Part shown: positions 1 through 6,186 of the stretch, piece by piece
Numbering within the stretch: the first letter of the stretch is position 1
How the letters are laid out: every line of letters starts with the position of its first letter
From: Candidatus Mcinerneyibacteriota bacterium
Lineage (GTDB): Bacteria > AUK180 > JAQVHJ01
NCBI GenBank assembly: GCA_030630935.1
Contig: DAOVMD010000197.1
Location: 1 to 6,195, forward strand
Length of the DNA: 6,195 nt
Direction: 5' to 3'
Notes under the pieces: generated by a model
What the model was told of the DNA's origin: nothing
What the model saw: only the letters and a program-made list of their open reading frames with translations
Database searches by the model: none
Program-made: the position numbers and the translations under genes

Positions 1-243
1 CAATATTTTAAGAAGAGCGCATCAGAGCTTTATAATATTGAACTCACTGCAGAATCAACCGGCGGGGGTTCTGATTCAAATTTTTTCGGTGACCTTGATA
101 TACTGATGATAGACGGTCTTGGTCCGGTTGGCGGGAACGACCATACCACAGACGAATATATTGAGCTTGAAACAATTAAGCAGCGTGCTGCAATATTTAG
201 TTTAACTTTAATTTCAATTGATAATGATAGGAGTCAGGAATGA
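1..243 (+). CDS. M20-family zinc metallopeptidase (glutamate carboxypeptidase-like), C-terminal fragment
   Basis: This is the last 80 codons of a gene that begins left of the window; the frame is open from base 1 to the TGA at 241-243. The fragment carries the C-terminal signature of M20 peptidases of the CPG2/ArgE/DapE superfamily: GGGSDSNFF at residues 21-29, then IDGLGPVGGNDHTTDEYIEL at 37-56. In this family the His of the HTxxEY segment (here His48) is a ligand of the di-zinc centre, and the following helix (57-72) closes the catalytic domain. Known members hydrolyse C-terminal amino acids, dipeptides or N-acyl amino acids; the substrate here cannot be told. The catalytic Asp/Glu and other metal ligands lie outside the window, so activity cannot be judged. 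A signal peptide, if any, would also be off-window. The stop codon overlaps the start of the outer-membrane factor gene in an ATGA arrangement, which suggests coupled translation. The family call is firm, the subfamily is not. Confidence 0.87.
   Translation, partial: QYFKKSASELYNIELTAESTGGGSDSNFFGDLDILMIDGLGPVGGNDHTTDEYIELETIKQRAAIFSLTLISIDNDRSQE
229..233 (+). promoter_or_regulatory. Ribosome binding site for the outer-membrane factor gene
   Basis: AGGAG lies six bases before the ATG at 240, inside the final codons of the M20 peptidase gene. It is a strong Shine-Dalgarno match at good spacing and supports the 240 start. Its position inside the upstream frame fits re-initiation by ribosomes finishing the peptidase gene. 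Confidence 0.75.
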
Positions 244-1682
244 TAAAAAAAGTGGTCTTAACTTTAGTAATAATTATGTTTTGCACAGGTTTCAGTTTAC
301 CTGTATCAGCTTCCGGGACTTCGTTAACGATTGAAGACTGCATAAAATTAGCCGAAAGTAATAACATTCAATTTAAGCAGAAGGATCTTGAATTATTCAT
401 TGCAAACTTAAATCTGAGTCTTGCAAAGTCAAATCGTCGCTTTGAATCATCTGCAACACTTACAGTTCCTGATTATTCATTTTATAAGCAGCCCCAATTT
501 TATCCCGGGTTCCCTTATAAATTCATTTATGAACAGGAGCAGACCGAGTTTAAGGGAGAGATTTCTCTTACTCAACCACTTCCTACAAACGGTTCAGTCT
601 CTGTGTATTCCTATTTTCGGGATCAGGATTCGAATTATAATATTTATGATGATGAGCATGAATTCACTTCTAATACCGGGATCACATTAACGCAGCCATT
701 ATTCAAAGTGAATACATTAAAGGTTGCTGTTGAGAAAGCCGAGATTGAATATCAGCGTGTTCAGAACTCGTATGATGAAGTAAAGCAGAGTATCCGATAT
801 GATGTGAAGAAGAAATTTTATAATGTTTTATATTCCAATGCCCAGGTCGAGATTGATAAGGAGAATGTTAAGAACTCCGAGTATATCCTGAGCATTACAA
901 ATGAAAAGATTATTGCAGGTTTACTTCCTGAGATTGATAGACTAACTGTTGAAGTTGAACTGGCAAATAACACGTCTCAATTATTTGAGGCTGAGATGAA
1001 TATGGAAAATAAGAAGAATGAACTAAAGAGATATTTAAATATTCCGCTTGGAGAAGATATAACTGTTCAGGGTGAGATTTTAATAGAGCAGGATTTCAAC
1101 TATTCCATTTCAGAGCTGGAGAAGTTCGCGATTAATAATCGAGCTGACCTGAAGAACACTAAGCTTCGACGTAAACTTCTTGAACTTGATCTGAAGGAAG
1201 CCCGGTATCAGAAACGTATCACAGCGGATATAGTTGCGAACTATGGATATGAAGGTCGGGGTGATGATATTTCTGAAGCGATGGAAACTTTTGAATCTAA
1301 TCGCTGGGGGATAGGATTAACTATTAATATTCCAATCTTCGATTCGGGTAGAAAGAACAAAACTATACAGTTCCGGGAATTATCGATTAAATCAATTGAC
1401 CTTCAAATCGAGGAGTTGGAACAGAACCTGCTCTTTTCAATCAGAACAAACTATATAATCCTTGAGAATGCCAGGAATAGACTTAATCTCCTTGAGAAAA
1501 ATAAAGAGCAAGCTCGGGAGAATCTAAGTATAATTCAAATGAAATATCAGCTTGGACTTGGAACACTTGAACAGGTTAAAGCTGCCCAGCTATCTCTTCA
1601 GCGTGCAGAATTAAATGAACTGAAAGCAATTGTAGATTATAATAATTCAATTAACCAATTAAAAATTGAGGTAGGAATATGA
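240..1682 (+). CDS. TolC-family outer-membrane factor (efflux channel)
   Basis: A 480-residue protein expected to form the outer-membrane and periplasmic exit duct of a tripartite exporter. Residues 1-24 look like a Sec signal peptide: MIKK, a hydrophobic core, then a VSA|SG cleavage site. Cys15 is not in a lipobox (Phe precedes it), so a lipoprotein is unlikely. The mature protein starts with the typical OEP opening LTIEDCIKLAESNN (29-42). Two OEP repeats follow, each with a beta-hairpin region and long helices. The strands GEISLTQPLPTNGS and GITLTQPLFK in the first half and GIGLTINIPIFDSG in the second are classic for the family. The C-terminal helix carries YQLGLGTLEQVKAAQLSLQR (436-455), matching the TolC pattern Y-x-x-G-x-x-T/S. 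The length is normal for the family. The gene overlaps its neighbours by 4 nt on both sides (240-243 and 1679-1682). The family is very secure; the substrate is unknown. Confidence 0.94.
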   Translation: MIKKVVLTLVIIMFCTGFSLPVSASGTSLTIEDCIKLAESNNIQFKQKDLELFIANLNLSLAKSNRRFESSATLTVPDYSFYKQPQFYPGFPYKFIYEQEQTEFKGEISLTQPLPTNGSVSVYSYFRDQDSNYNIYDDEHEFTSNTGITLTQPLFKVNTLKVAVEKAEIEYQRVQNSYDEVKQSIRYDVKKKFYNVLYSNAQVEIDKENVKNSEYILSITNEKIIAGLLPEIDRLTVEVELANNTSQLFEAEMNMENKKNELKRYLNIPLGEDITVQGEILIEQDFNYSISELEKFAINNRADLKNTKLRRKLLELDLKEARYQKRITADIVANYGYEGRGDDISEAMETFESNRWGIGLTINIPIFDSGRKNKTIQFRELSIKSIDLQIEELEQNLLFSIRTNYIILENARNRLNLLEKNKEQARENLSIIQMKYQLGLGTLEQVKAAQLSLQRAELNELKAIVDYNNSINQLKIEVGI

Positions 1683-2524
1683 ACGATTTAAATGAAACTA
1701 ACCCCCCGGAACCGACATCACCTTCGGAAGTTCAACCTCCTGCACCGGAATCAGAGAATTCACCTGAAGAAGAAGTTCAGGAGTATAAGTGGTATGATTA
1801 TTTAATGAATATTTTCGTTGCACCAGGTGAAACTTTTCAGCAGCTTGGTAAGAAAGCAAAGGTACTTTTCCCGATTTCAGTTATGTTTATCGCCATGACT
1901 ATTTATTACCTCAGTATTGTTCCAAAGATGATGGAGATGCTGCCAAGTGTTATGGAGAAAGTTATTGATGCTCATAATATAAAGATCCCACCCGATTGGA
2001 CTGAAGAGATGATGATAAACAGGATGATAAAAGGTCAGCTTATCTCAGGTTATATTGGTCAATTTGTGATGGTTGCGCTTATGCTTTTGTTTGCAGCACT
2101 CTTTATTTTTATTTATTTTAAGTTTACTGATAGAGAAGCAACATTTAAAAAAACTTTTTCCTTAGTTACATTTGCCTGGTTCCCCAATATTCTTCATTCT
2201 TTATTCATAGTTATATTATTACATGCAACTAAGTTCAAAACCATTCATACAGTTGGAGATTTTCAAAAACAATCTTTGGGTTTTCAACTTCTAATGTCAT
2301 CCGAGAACCTTGAAACAGTAATGCAGAAATTACTTTATATTTTCCTGACATTGAATAATCCGTTCCTGGTCTGGTCTCTGTTCCTCCTTGTAATAGGAAT
2401 AAAGTATATTTACAAAACAACATATCAGAAAGCAGTTGTTCCGGTTATTATTCTTTGGATTCTATATACTTTTCTATTAGGGTCTTTGGTATTTATCGGA
2501 ATGAGTAAACAACAACAATTTTAA
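1679..2524 (+). CDS. Yip1-like multispanning inner-membrane protein
   Basis: A 281-residue membrane protein. Residues 8-34 are a proline- and acid-rich, probably disordered and cytoplasmic tail. Residue 42 onward resembles bacterial Yip1-domain (PF04893-type) proteins: a segment around FVAPGETFQQLGKKAK (46-61) just before the first membrane helix, then about five hydrophobic segments near 62-80, 124-148, 160-182, 224-246 and 251-274. The polar, Met-rich stretch 83-120 probably forms a loop between helices one and two. No catalytic motif is visible. The start at 1679 is supported by GAGG at 1668-1671 and the ATGA overlap with the channel gene. Bacterial Yip1 proteins have no well-defined biochemical role; the eukaryotic relatives act in membrane traffic. 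Its place between channel and adaptor genes suggests a link to assembly or regulation of the exporter, but that is inference. The call rests on topology and the pre-helix motif, so another polytopic family is possible. Confidence 0.72.
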   Translation: MNDLNETNPPEPTSPSEVQPPAPESENSPEEEVQEYKWYDYLMNIFVAPGETFQQLGKKAKVLFPISVMFIAMTIYYLSIVPKMMEMLPSVMEKVIDAHNIKIPPDWTEEMMINRMIKGQLISGYIGQFVMVALMLLFAALFIFIYFKFTDREATFKKTFSLVTFAWFPNILHSLFIVILLHATKFKTIHTVGDFQKQSLGFQLLMSSENLETVMQKLLYIFLTLNNPFLVWSLFLLVIGIKYIYKTTYQKAVVPVIILWILYTFLLGSLVFIGMSKQQQF

Positions 2525-2537
2525 ACAGGTTTTTATT

Positions 2538-3779
2538 ATGAATATGAAAAAGAAAAGATTAGTTTTCATTTTAGTAATCATAGCTGTAATGAGCATCTTG
2601 ATTATTGCATTCTTATCACAGAAGGAATCGTATAAGAAGCTTACCAAATGCCGAATCACTTCGATTGTATATTCAGATATCTGGGAAGAAGTTCAGGTTA
2701 CAGGTCAGATTGAAATGGAAGCAGAGACGTTTCTTGCTCCCGGGATTGACGGGTTCATTGAAGAGATCTATGTTAAGGAAGGCGACCACATCAAGAAAGG
2801 TCAGGCCTTATTGAAAATTAAGAACTCAGATTCATTGATTTCAATCTATAAAGATTTTGTTACGACAAAAGCCAGCTTAAAAACTGCAAAAGATAAATAT
2901 ATATCTTATGAAACTCTTTACCATAATAGAGCAGTTTCAAAAATTGAATTTGAGAATTCAAAAAACGATTATGAAAACATGTTATTTTCATTCAACGCAA
3001 TTAATGAAAGGATTAATCTGCTGAAATTAAAAGGCGTTCGTTTTCCTGAAAAAATCACACTTAATATAAAATCTGATACAATAATTGAAGCCCCGGTTGA
3101 CGGGACTATTATGTTAATTAATTACAAAACCCGTGAGTTTCTTTCTTTAACCAACACAATTATGAAGATTGTAAATCTTGATACTCCGATCGCAGTTTTA
3201 AACTGTGATGAAATTGATGTTAACCAGGTGAAAGTAGGGCAGAAAGTAATTATCAAGAGTGAGGCACTCGGAGAACAGGAGTTGGATGGAACAGTTTATC
3301 AAGTTGGGTCACTTGCCGTAATCAGGGATAACCTTTCAACTATTGAAGTAAAAGTCAAGATTGCAAATCCTGAAAATATTAAACTTAGACCCGGGCTGAC
3401 ATGTGACGGGAAAGTAATAGTCCGGGAAAATAAGGATGTATTCACTGTACCCCTTGAATCAATCTATGAAGAAGTTAACAAGATGATCACAAAAAAATCA
3501 GTAGTAGTAAAAGAGAACATTAAACGTGAGCATAAACGATTTGTATTTGTGATTGAACCATTAGTTCCTGAGAAGAAATATAAAGAATATTTCGTAGGAA
3601 TCCTGAAAAAGAAAATTGTTGAGACTGGAATTAGTAATGACAGGTTTATTGAGATTACAACCGGTCTCGAGGAGAAGGATATGGTAATCGTATTTTCGGA
3701 GAAAGTGGTTGCTTCCGAGGAAAAAGTTTTGTATCTTCTCGAAAATAAGGAAGAGGGAAATTCAAATGGACATGATTAA
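2538..3779 (+). CDS. HlyD/MacA-type periplasmic adaptor subunit (membrane fusion protein)
   Basis: A 413-residue adaptor that should link the inner-membrane permease to the outer-membrane channel. MKKKR followed by a single hydrophobic helix (8-26) anchors it in the inner membrane; there is no lipobox. The first half of the lipoyl/barrel-sandwich domain is at 54-97 ([23 protein letters not shown], quoted in part: [17 protein letters not shown] at 67-83). A helical hairpin spans about 99-165, and the second lipoyl half begins at [10 protein letters not shown] (182-191). A beta-barrel covers about 215-300 with the family motif [11 protein letters not shown] (283-293), then a membrane-proximal domain to about 386 with VPLESIYEE and [18 protein letters not shown]. 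Within the latter, 312-358 is rich in Lys and Glu and longer than I would expect from MacA. The start has weak AGG at 2527-2529; a second in-frame ATG at 2544 would change little. It follows the Yip1-like gene by 13 nt and overlaps the ATPase gene by 14 nt. Confidence 0.93.
   Translation: MNMKKKRLVFILVIIAVMSILIIAFLSQKESYKKLTKCRITSIVYSDIWEEVQVTGQIEMEAETFLAPGIDGFIEEIYVKEGDHIKKGQALLKIKNSDSLISIYKDFVTTKASLKTAKDKYISYETLYHNRAVSKIEFENSKNDYENMLFSFNAINERINLLKLKGVRFPEKITLNIKSDTIIEAPVDGTIMLINYKTREFLSLTNTIMKIVNLDTPIAVLNCDEIDVNQVKVGQKVIIKSEALGEQELDGTVYQVGSLAVIRDNLSTIEVKVKIANPENIKLRPGLTCDGKVIVRENKDVFTVPLESIYEEVNKMITKKSVVVKENIKREHKRFVFVIEPLVPEKKYKEYFVGILKKKIVETGISNDRFIEITTGLEEKDMVIVFSEKVVASEEKVLYLLENKEEGNSNGHD
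3753..3757 (+). promoter_or_regulatory. Ribosome binding site that fixes the ATPase start
   Basis: GAGGG, part of AAGAGGG at 3751-3757, lies eight bases before the ATG at 3766. The same frame is open further upstream to an ATG at 3709, but that would add 19 residues ([19 protein letters not shown]) unlike the family N-terminus. The site and the homology-like start [13 protein letters not shown] both favour 3766. Confidence 0.75.
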
Positions 3780-4461
3780 GATTGAGAATGTTTCAAAGAT
3801 TTATAAAATGGGTACGATTGATGTTCCGGCGTTAAGGGAGGTTAGTTTTTCAATTAAGCAGAATGAGTTCGTTTCAATTATGGGTCCATCCGGTTCCGGG
3901 AAATCAACCTTAATGAATATTATTGGTTGTCTTGATACCCCTACAATTGGGAGATATTTCCTGGACGGGATTGAAGTGGAGAAGTTAGGAGATAATGACC
4001 TTGCCGCAATCAGGAATAAGAAAATCGGGTTTGTTTTTCAAACATTTAATTTACTTCCGAGAACAAACGCCTTGAAAAATGTGGAATTACCATTAATCTA
4101 TGCCGGAGTTTCAGTGAAGGAACGTGATAAAATTGCTAAGTCACTTTTAGTGGATGTTGGACTCGGAGACAGGTTTGAACATAACCCGAGTGAACTCTCC
4201 GGTGGTCAGAGGCAAAGAGTTGCAATCGCAAGGGCACTCGTGAACACCCCGTCTATCTTACTTGCTGATGAACCGACCGGGAACCTTGATTCAAAAGCCG
4301 GTGCAGAGATTATGGAGATATTTAATTCGCTCCATCAGAAAGGTGCAACTATTATCCTCGTAACTCATGAAAGGTATGTCGCTGAATTTGCAGATAGAAT
4401 CATTCACCTGTTTGACGGCAAAGTAGTTAAGGATGAAAATGTAGATAGGGTGAAAAAGTAA
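3766..4461 (+). CDS. ABC transporter ATP-binding protein, MacB/LolD type
   Basis: The 231-residue ATPase that should power the permease encoded next. Counting from the ATG at 3766, every ABC motif is intact: Walker [10 protein letters not shown] (40-48), Q-loop Gln92 in [10 protein letters not shown], signature [15 protein letters not shown] (144-158), Walker B ILLADEP with catalytic Glu169, D-loop GNLDS (172-176) and switch His201 in LVTHE. The opening ([13 protein letters not shown]) and the [10 protein letters not shown] segment are typical of the MacB/LolD/FtsE-like clade, which pairs with FtsX-fold permeases. The length is standard for a free-standing ATPase; E. coli MacB has this domain fused to its permease. 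The chosen start gives a 14-nt overlap with the adaptor gene. The stop (4459-4461) shares its last base with the permease ATG. The protein is cytoplasmic and bound to the inner membrane. Assignment is very secure; LolD-like lipoprotein release is less likely because an adaptor and a channel are encoded beside it. Confidence 0.97.
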   Translation: MDMIKIENVSKIYKMGTIDVPALREVSFSIKQNEFVSIMGPSGSGKSTLMNIIGCLDTPTIGRYFLDGIEVEKLGDNDLAAIRNKKIGFVFQTFNLLPRTNALKNVELPLIYAGVSVKERDKIAKSLLVDVGLGDRFEHNPSELSGGQRQRVAIARALVNTPSILLADEPTGNLDSKAGAEIMEIFNSLHQKGATIILVTHERYVAEFADRIIHLFDGKVVKDENVDRVKK

Positions 4462-5654
4462 TGAATTACCTTGAAGCATTGAGACAAAGTCTTTTAAATC
4501 TTAAAGCTAATAAAATGAGGTCATTCCTCACGATGATTGGGATTGTAGTCGGTGTGGCTGCGGTCGTTGGAATTATCTCTATGGGTCAAGGTGCAAAGGA
4601 AAGTATCAATAAAGACCTCAGAAGCTTTGGTGAGAATCTGTGGGCGGTCTATCCTGATTACGATTATGAATTGAAGAAAATGGCAAAACCAATATATGAA
4701 CGAGACCTGGTTGCATTTGAAAATATAAATGAAATTAAATTGATATCCCCTGTTTATCATTATGGAGTAAATATTAGAAGGTATAATAAAAATATGTCAT
4801 CTTCCATGCTCGGAATCGATAAGAACTATATGAAAATTACAAATAGAAAAGTCTCATTAGGACGAGATTTCCGTGATTCAGATTTTGAATATAATAGATA
4901 TATTTGTATTATTACCGAGAAGATCCAGGAAGACCTGTTTAAGTCTGAAAATCCAGTTAACCAGACTATAAAAGTAAATAAAATTAACTTCACAATAATC
5001 GGAGTATTAAAACCACAGGAGTTGGAATCATTCCTTTCAAACTTGGTCCAGAAAGAAAATAACGTATTAATCCCGAAGAGATTTGTAAAGAGAATCACTT
5101 CAAGAAATCAAATTTCTTATGTTTATCTAAAAACAAAAGAGAACGTAAATTATAATGAATTCCAGAGTAAAATACGCAGAATACTAAAATGGAAAAAAGG
5201 TCCCGGGAATAAATATGTTGTCAGCTCATTAGAACAGCAAATTAAAGTTTTTTCGAACGTTATGAATACTGTAACAATGATTATCAGTATCATTGCGGGG
5301 TTATCTCTATTTGTCGGGGGTATAGGGATTATGAATATCATGCTGATTTCTGTGACCGAAAGAACAAAGGAAATCGGGATTAGAAAAGCAGTCGGGGCTT
5401 CAAGAGGTGATATCCTTAGACAGTTCCTGATTGAAGCAGTTGTACTATCTTCAATTGGCGGTGTGTCAGGGATAATATTCGGGAGCTTGTTCTCAGTTGT
5501 GATCGCAAAGATCGCGCATTGGCCAGTTTCAATTTCTGTTCCTTCAATAATAATTGCATTTACATTCTCGTTCGTGGTTGGGATCATCTTCGGAATATTT
5601 CCCGCGAATAAAGCATCACGACTCAATCCAATCGATTGTTTACATTACGAATAA
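4461..5654 (+). CDS. MacB-type ABC transporter permease (FtsX fold)
   Basis: A 397-residue inner-membrane permease with the four-helix MacB layout. An amphipathic start ([20 protein letters not shown]) leads into helix one at about 22-44, whose TMIGIVVGVAAVVGI sequence is characteristic. A periplasmic MacB_PCD-like domain covers about 45-265. Three C-terminal helices lie near 268-296, 322-350 and 357-381 and form the FtsX domain. Between helices two and three sits the signature SVTERTKEIGIRKAVGASRG (297-316), the segment that contacts the ATPase. The protein ends with FPANKASRLNPIDCLHYE, the usual FtsX-family ending. MacB permeases work by mechanotransmission, driving substrate from the periplasm through the adaptor and TolC-like duct without passing it through the permease itself. 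AGGGTGA at 4447-4453 precedes the ATG by seven bases, and the start overlaps the ATPase stop by one base. It is the last gene of the block. Substrate is unknown. Confidence 0.96.
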   Translation: MNYLEALRQSLLNLKANKMRSFLTMIGIVVGVAAVVGIISMGQGAKESINKDLRSFGENLWAVYPDYDYELKKMAKPIYERDLVAFENINEIKLISPVYHYGVNIRRYNKNMSSSMLGIDKNYMKITNRKVSLGRDFRDSDFEYNRYICIITEKIQEDLFKSENPVNQTIKVNKINFTIIGVLKPQELESFLSNLVQKENNVLIPKRFVKRITSRNQISYVYLKTKENVNYNEFQSKIRRILKWKKGPGNKYVVSSLEQQIKVFSNVMNTVTMIISIIAGLSLFVGGIGIMNIMLISVTERTKEIGIRKAVGASRGDILRQFLIEAVVLSSIGGVSGIIFGSLFSVVIAKIAHWPVSISVPSIIIAFTFSFVVGIIFGIFPANKASRLNPIDCLHYE

Positions 5655-5694
5655 TTTAATAAATATACAGTAGGTTGTCCGAAAATTCTATTAT

Positions 5695-5730
5695 GTCATT
5701 GCGAGGAACGAAGTGACGTGGCAATCTCTT
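5695..5730. repeat. Dispersed palindromic repeat of the GTCATTGCGAGG type
   Basis: The element begins GTCATTGCGAGGAACGAAG and ends GTGGCAATCTCTT. It contains the inverted pair ATTGC (5698-5702) and GCAAT (5721-5725), a second overlapping pair GTCA (5695-5698) and TGAC (5714-5717), and a short inner ACG/CGT pair. I recall nearly identical sequence as a short interspersed repeat in many unrelated bacterial genomes, often mis-annotated as peptides containing CHCEERS or SLRGTKQS; this comes from memory and was not searched. Only one copy is in the window. It begins 40 bases after the permease stop. The GCAAT arm is followed by CTCTTTT (5726-5732), so in RNA it could act as a weak terminator for the operon. 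Confidence 0.65.
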
Positions 5731-5877
5731 TTGAAAAAGAAACATGGATGGGAGTAAACAAAAACATTGACAGAGAATTAATGAGAACTTTTTAAAATAT
5801 AAAAAAAAGAAAAGGAAAATTTTTAACAGGGACTTGAACGAGACTTATAAGTAACTTATTAATATTGTTTAAAATTG

Positions 5878-5893
5878 TTTAGATCATCTGTTG
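5878..5893 (+). repeat. Direct repeat A, first copy
   Basis: TTTAGATCATCTGTTG is repeated exactly at 6144-6159. Sixteen identical bases within 300 bp are unlikely by chance even in A+T-rich DNA, because the core GATCATCTGTTG is not low-complexity. This copy runs directly into the G5/C4 hairpin at 5892-5907; the other copy does not. Confidence 0.7.
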
Positions 5894-5907
5894 GGGGCAA
5901 AACCCCA
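5892..5907. repeat. Short G/C hairpin
   Basis: TGGGG (5892-5896) pairs with CCCCA (5903-5907) across a six-base GCAAAA loop. It is strongly G+C-rich against its A+T-rich surroundings. No T-tract follows, so it does not look like an intrinsic terminator. It starts inside direct repeat A. Confidence 0.5.
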
Positions 5908-5951
5908 TCGTTCTGGCTAGTTATAATACTTATCCAAAGTACTAAACTTCA

Positions 5952-5991
5952 GTCAAAGTCAGCCCTGCAAGCAGGGTTTGCTATACTTGAC
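5952..5991. repeat. Composite inverted repeat (REP- or MITE-like palindrome)
   Basis: The inner stem is perfect: CCCTGC (5963-5968), AA, GCAGGG (5971-5976), extendable by a G-T and an A-T pair. An outer stem pairs GTCAA (5952-5956) with TTGAC (5987-5991) and continues with G5958-C5986 and T5959-A5985 around a bulged A5957. The two stems are separated by an asymmetric internal loop. Such nested stems of about 40 nt are typical of REP-like or small MITE-like elements; as no T-tract follows, termination is not its obvious role. No second copy is present in the window. Confidence 0.55.
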
Positions 5992-6022
5992 CATGATTAA
6001 AAATAATAACATTAGAAAAACA

Positions 6023-6037
6023 ATTGAATGCAAAAAA
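6023..6037 (+). repeat. Direct repeat B, first copy
   Basis: ATTGAATGCAAAAAA is repeated exactly at 6172-6186. The A-run contributes to the match, but the ATTGAATGC core is specific. It follows direct repeat A at a distance of 145 bases, against 28 bases in the second A-B pair. Confidence 0.55.
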
Positions 6038-6079
6038 TAAATTTACAGAGAACTTAACGCATCGCTTCGCTCTGCAATT

Positions 6080-6114
6080 AAGAATGAATAATGAAAAATG
6101 AATAAGTAAGAATG
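6080..6114 (+). repeat. Low-complexity AATGAA-rich tract
   Basis: The stretch is built from imperfect AATGAA, AATAATGAA and AAAAATGAA units (for example AGAATGAATAATGAAAAATG). It is microsatellite-like and not coding. Similar AATGAATAATG tracts are, from memory, common in intergenic DNA of low-GC genomes. Confidence 0.5.
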
Positions 6115-6143
6115 TTTTTGCATTAAATATTAAAATGCTTTTA

Positions 6144-6159
6144 TTTAGATCATCTGTTG
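6144..6159 (+). repeat. Direct repeat A, second copy
   Basis: Exact 16-base copy of 5878-5893, 266 bases downstream. Here it is followed by CTTAAAGATTCG and then direct repeat B, without the G/C hairpins that separate A and B in the first pair. Confidence 0.7.
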
Positions 6160-6171
6160 CTTAAAGATTCG

Positions 6172-6186
6172 ATTGAATGCAAAAAA
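6172..6186 (+). repeat. Direct repeat B, second copy
   Basis: Exact 15-base copy of 6023-6037, 149 bases downstream. It lies 12 bases after the end of the second copy of repeat A. The A-run continues to 6189. Confidence 0.55.

Noticed and set aside
3709-3765. Upstream in-frame ATG that would lengthen the ATPase by 19 residues
   Set aside because: The extension [10 protein letters not shown]... is unlike ABC ATPase N-termini, and GAGGG at 3753-3757 points to the ATG at 3766.
5150-5626. 158-codon open frame on the minus strand within the permease gene
   Set aside because: It lies wholly antisense to a well-supported FtsX-fold permease and its peptide has no recognisable domain; it is a shadow frame.
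5785-5826. Runs of T and A (CTTTTTAAAATATAAAAAAAAG and AAAATTTTT) as an operon terminator
   Set aside because: The possible pairing is A-T only with no stable G/C stem, so it is simple A+T-rich sequence.
5828-5841. GGACTTGAACG on the + strand, which resembles the reverse complement of a tRNA T-loop
   Set aside because: The flanking bases do not form a T stem beyond one pair, and no anticodon or D arm was found nearby. At most it is a decayed fragment.
5847-5859. ATAAGT-A-ACTTAT small palindrome as an operator
   Set aside because: Six A+T-rich pairs arise often by chance here and no promoter or regulated gene adjoins it.
6120-6146. GCATT (6120-6124) and AATGC (6134-6138) followed by TTTTATTT, a possible terminator
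   Set aside because: The stem is only five A+T-rich pairs with a nine-base A/T loop, and no gene ends nearby on the + strand; chance is likely in this composition.
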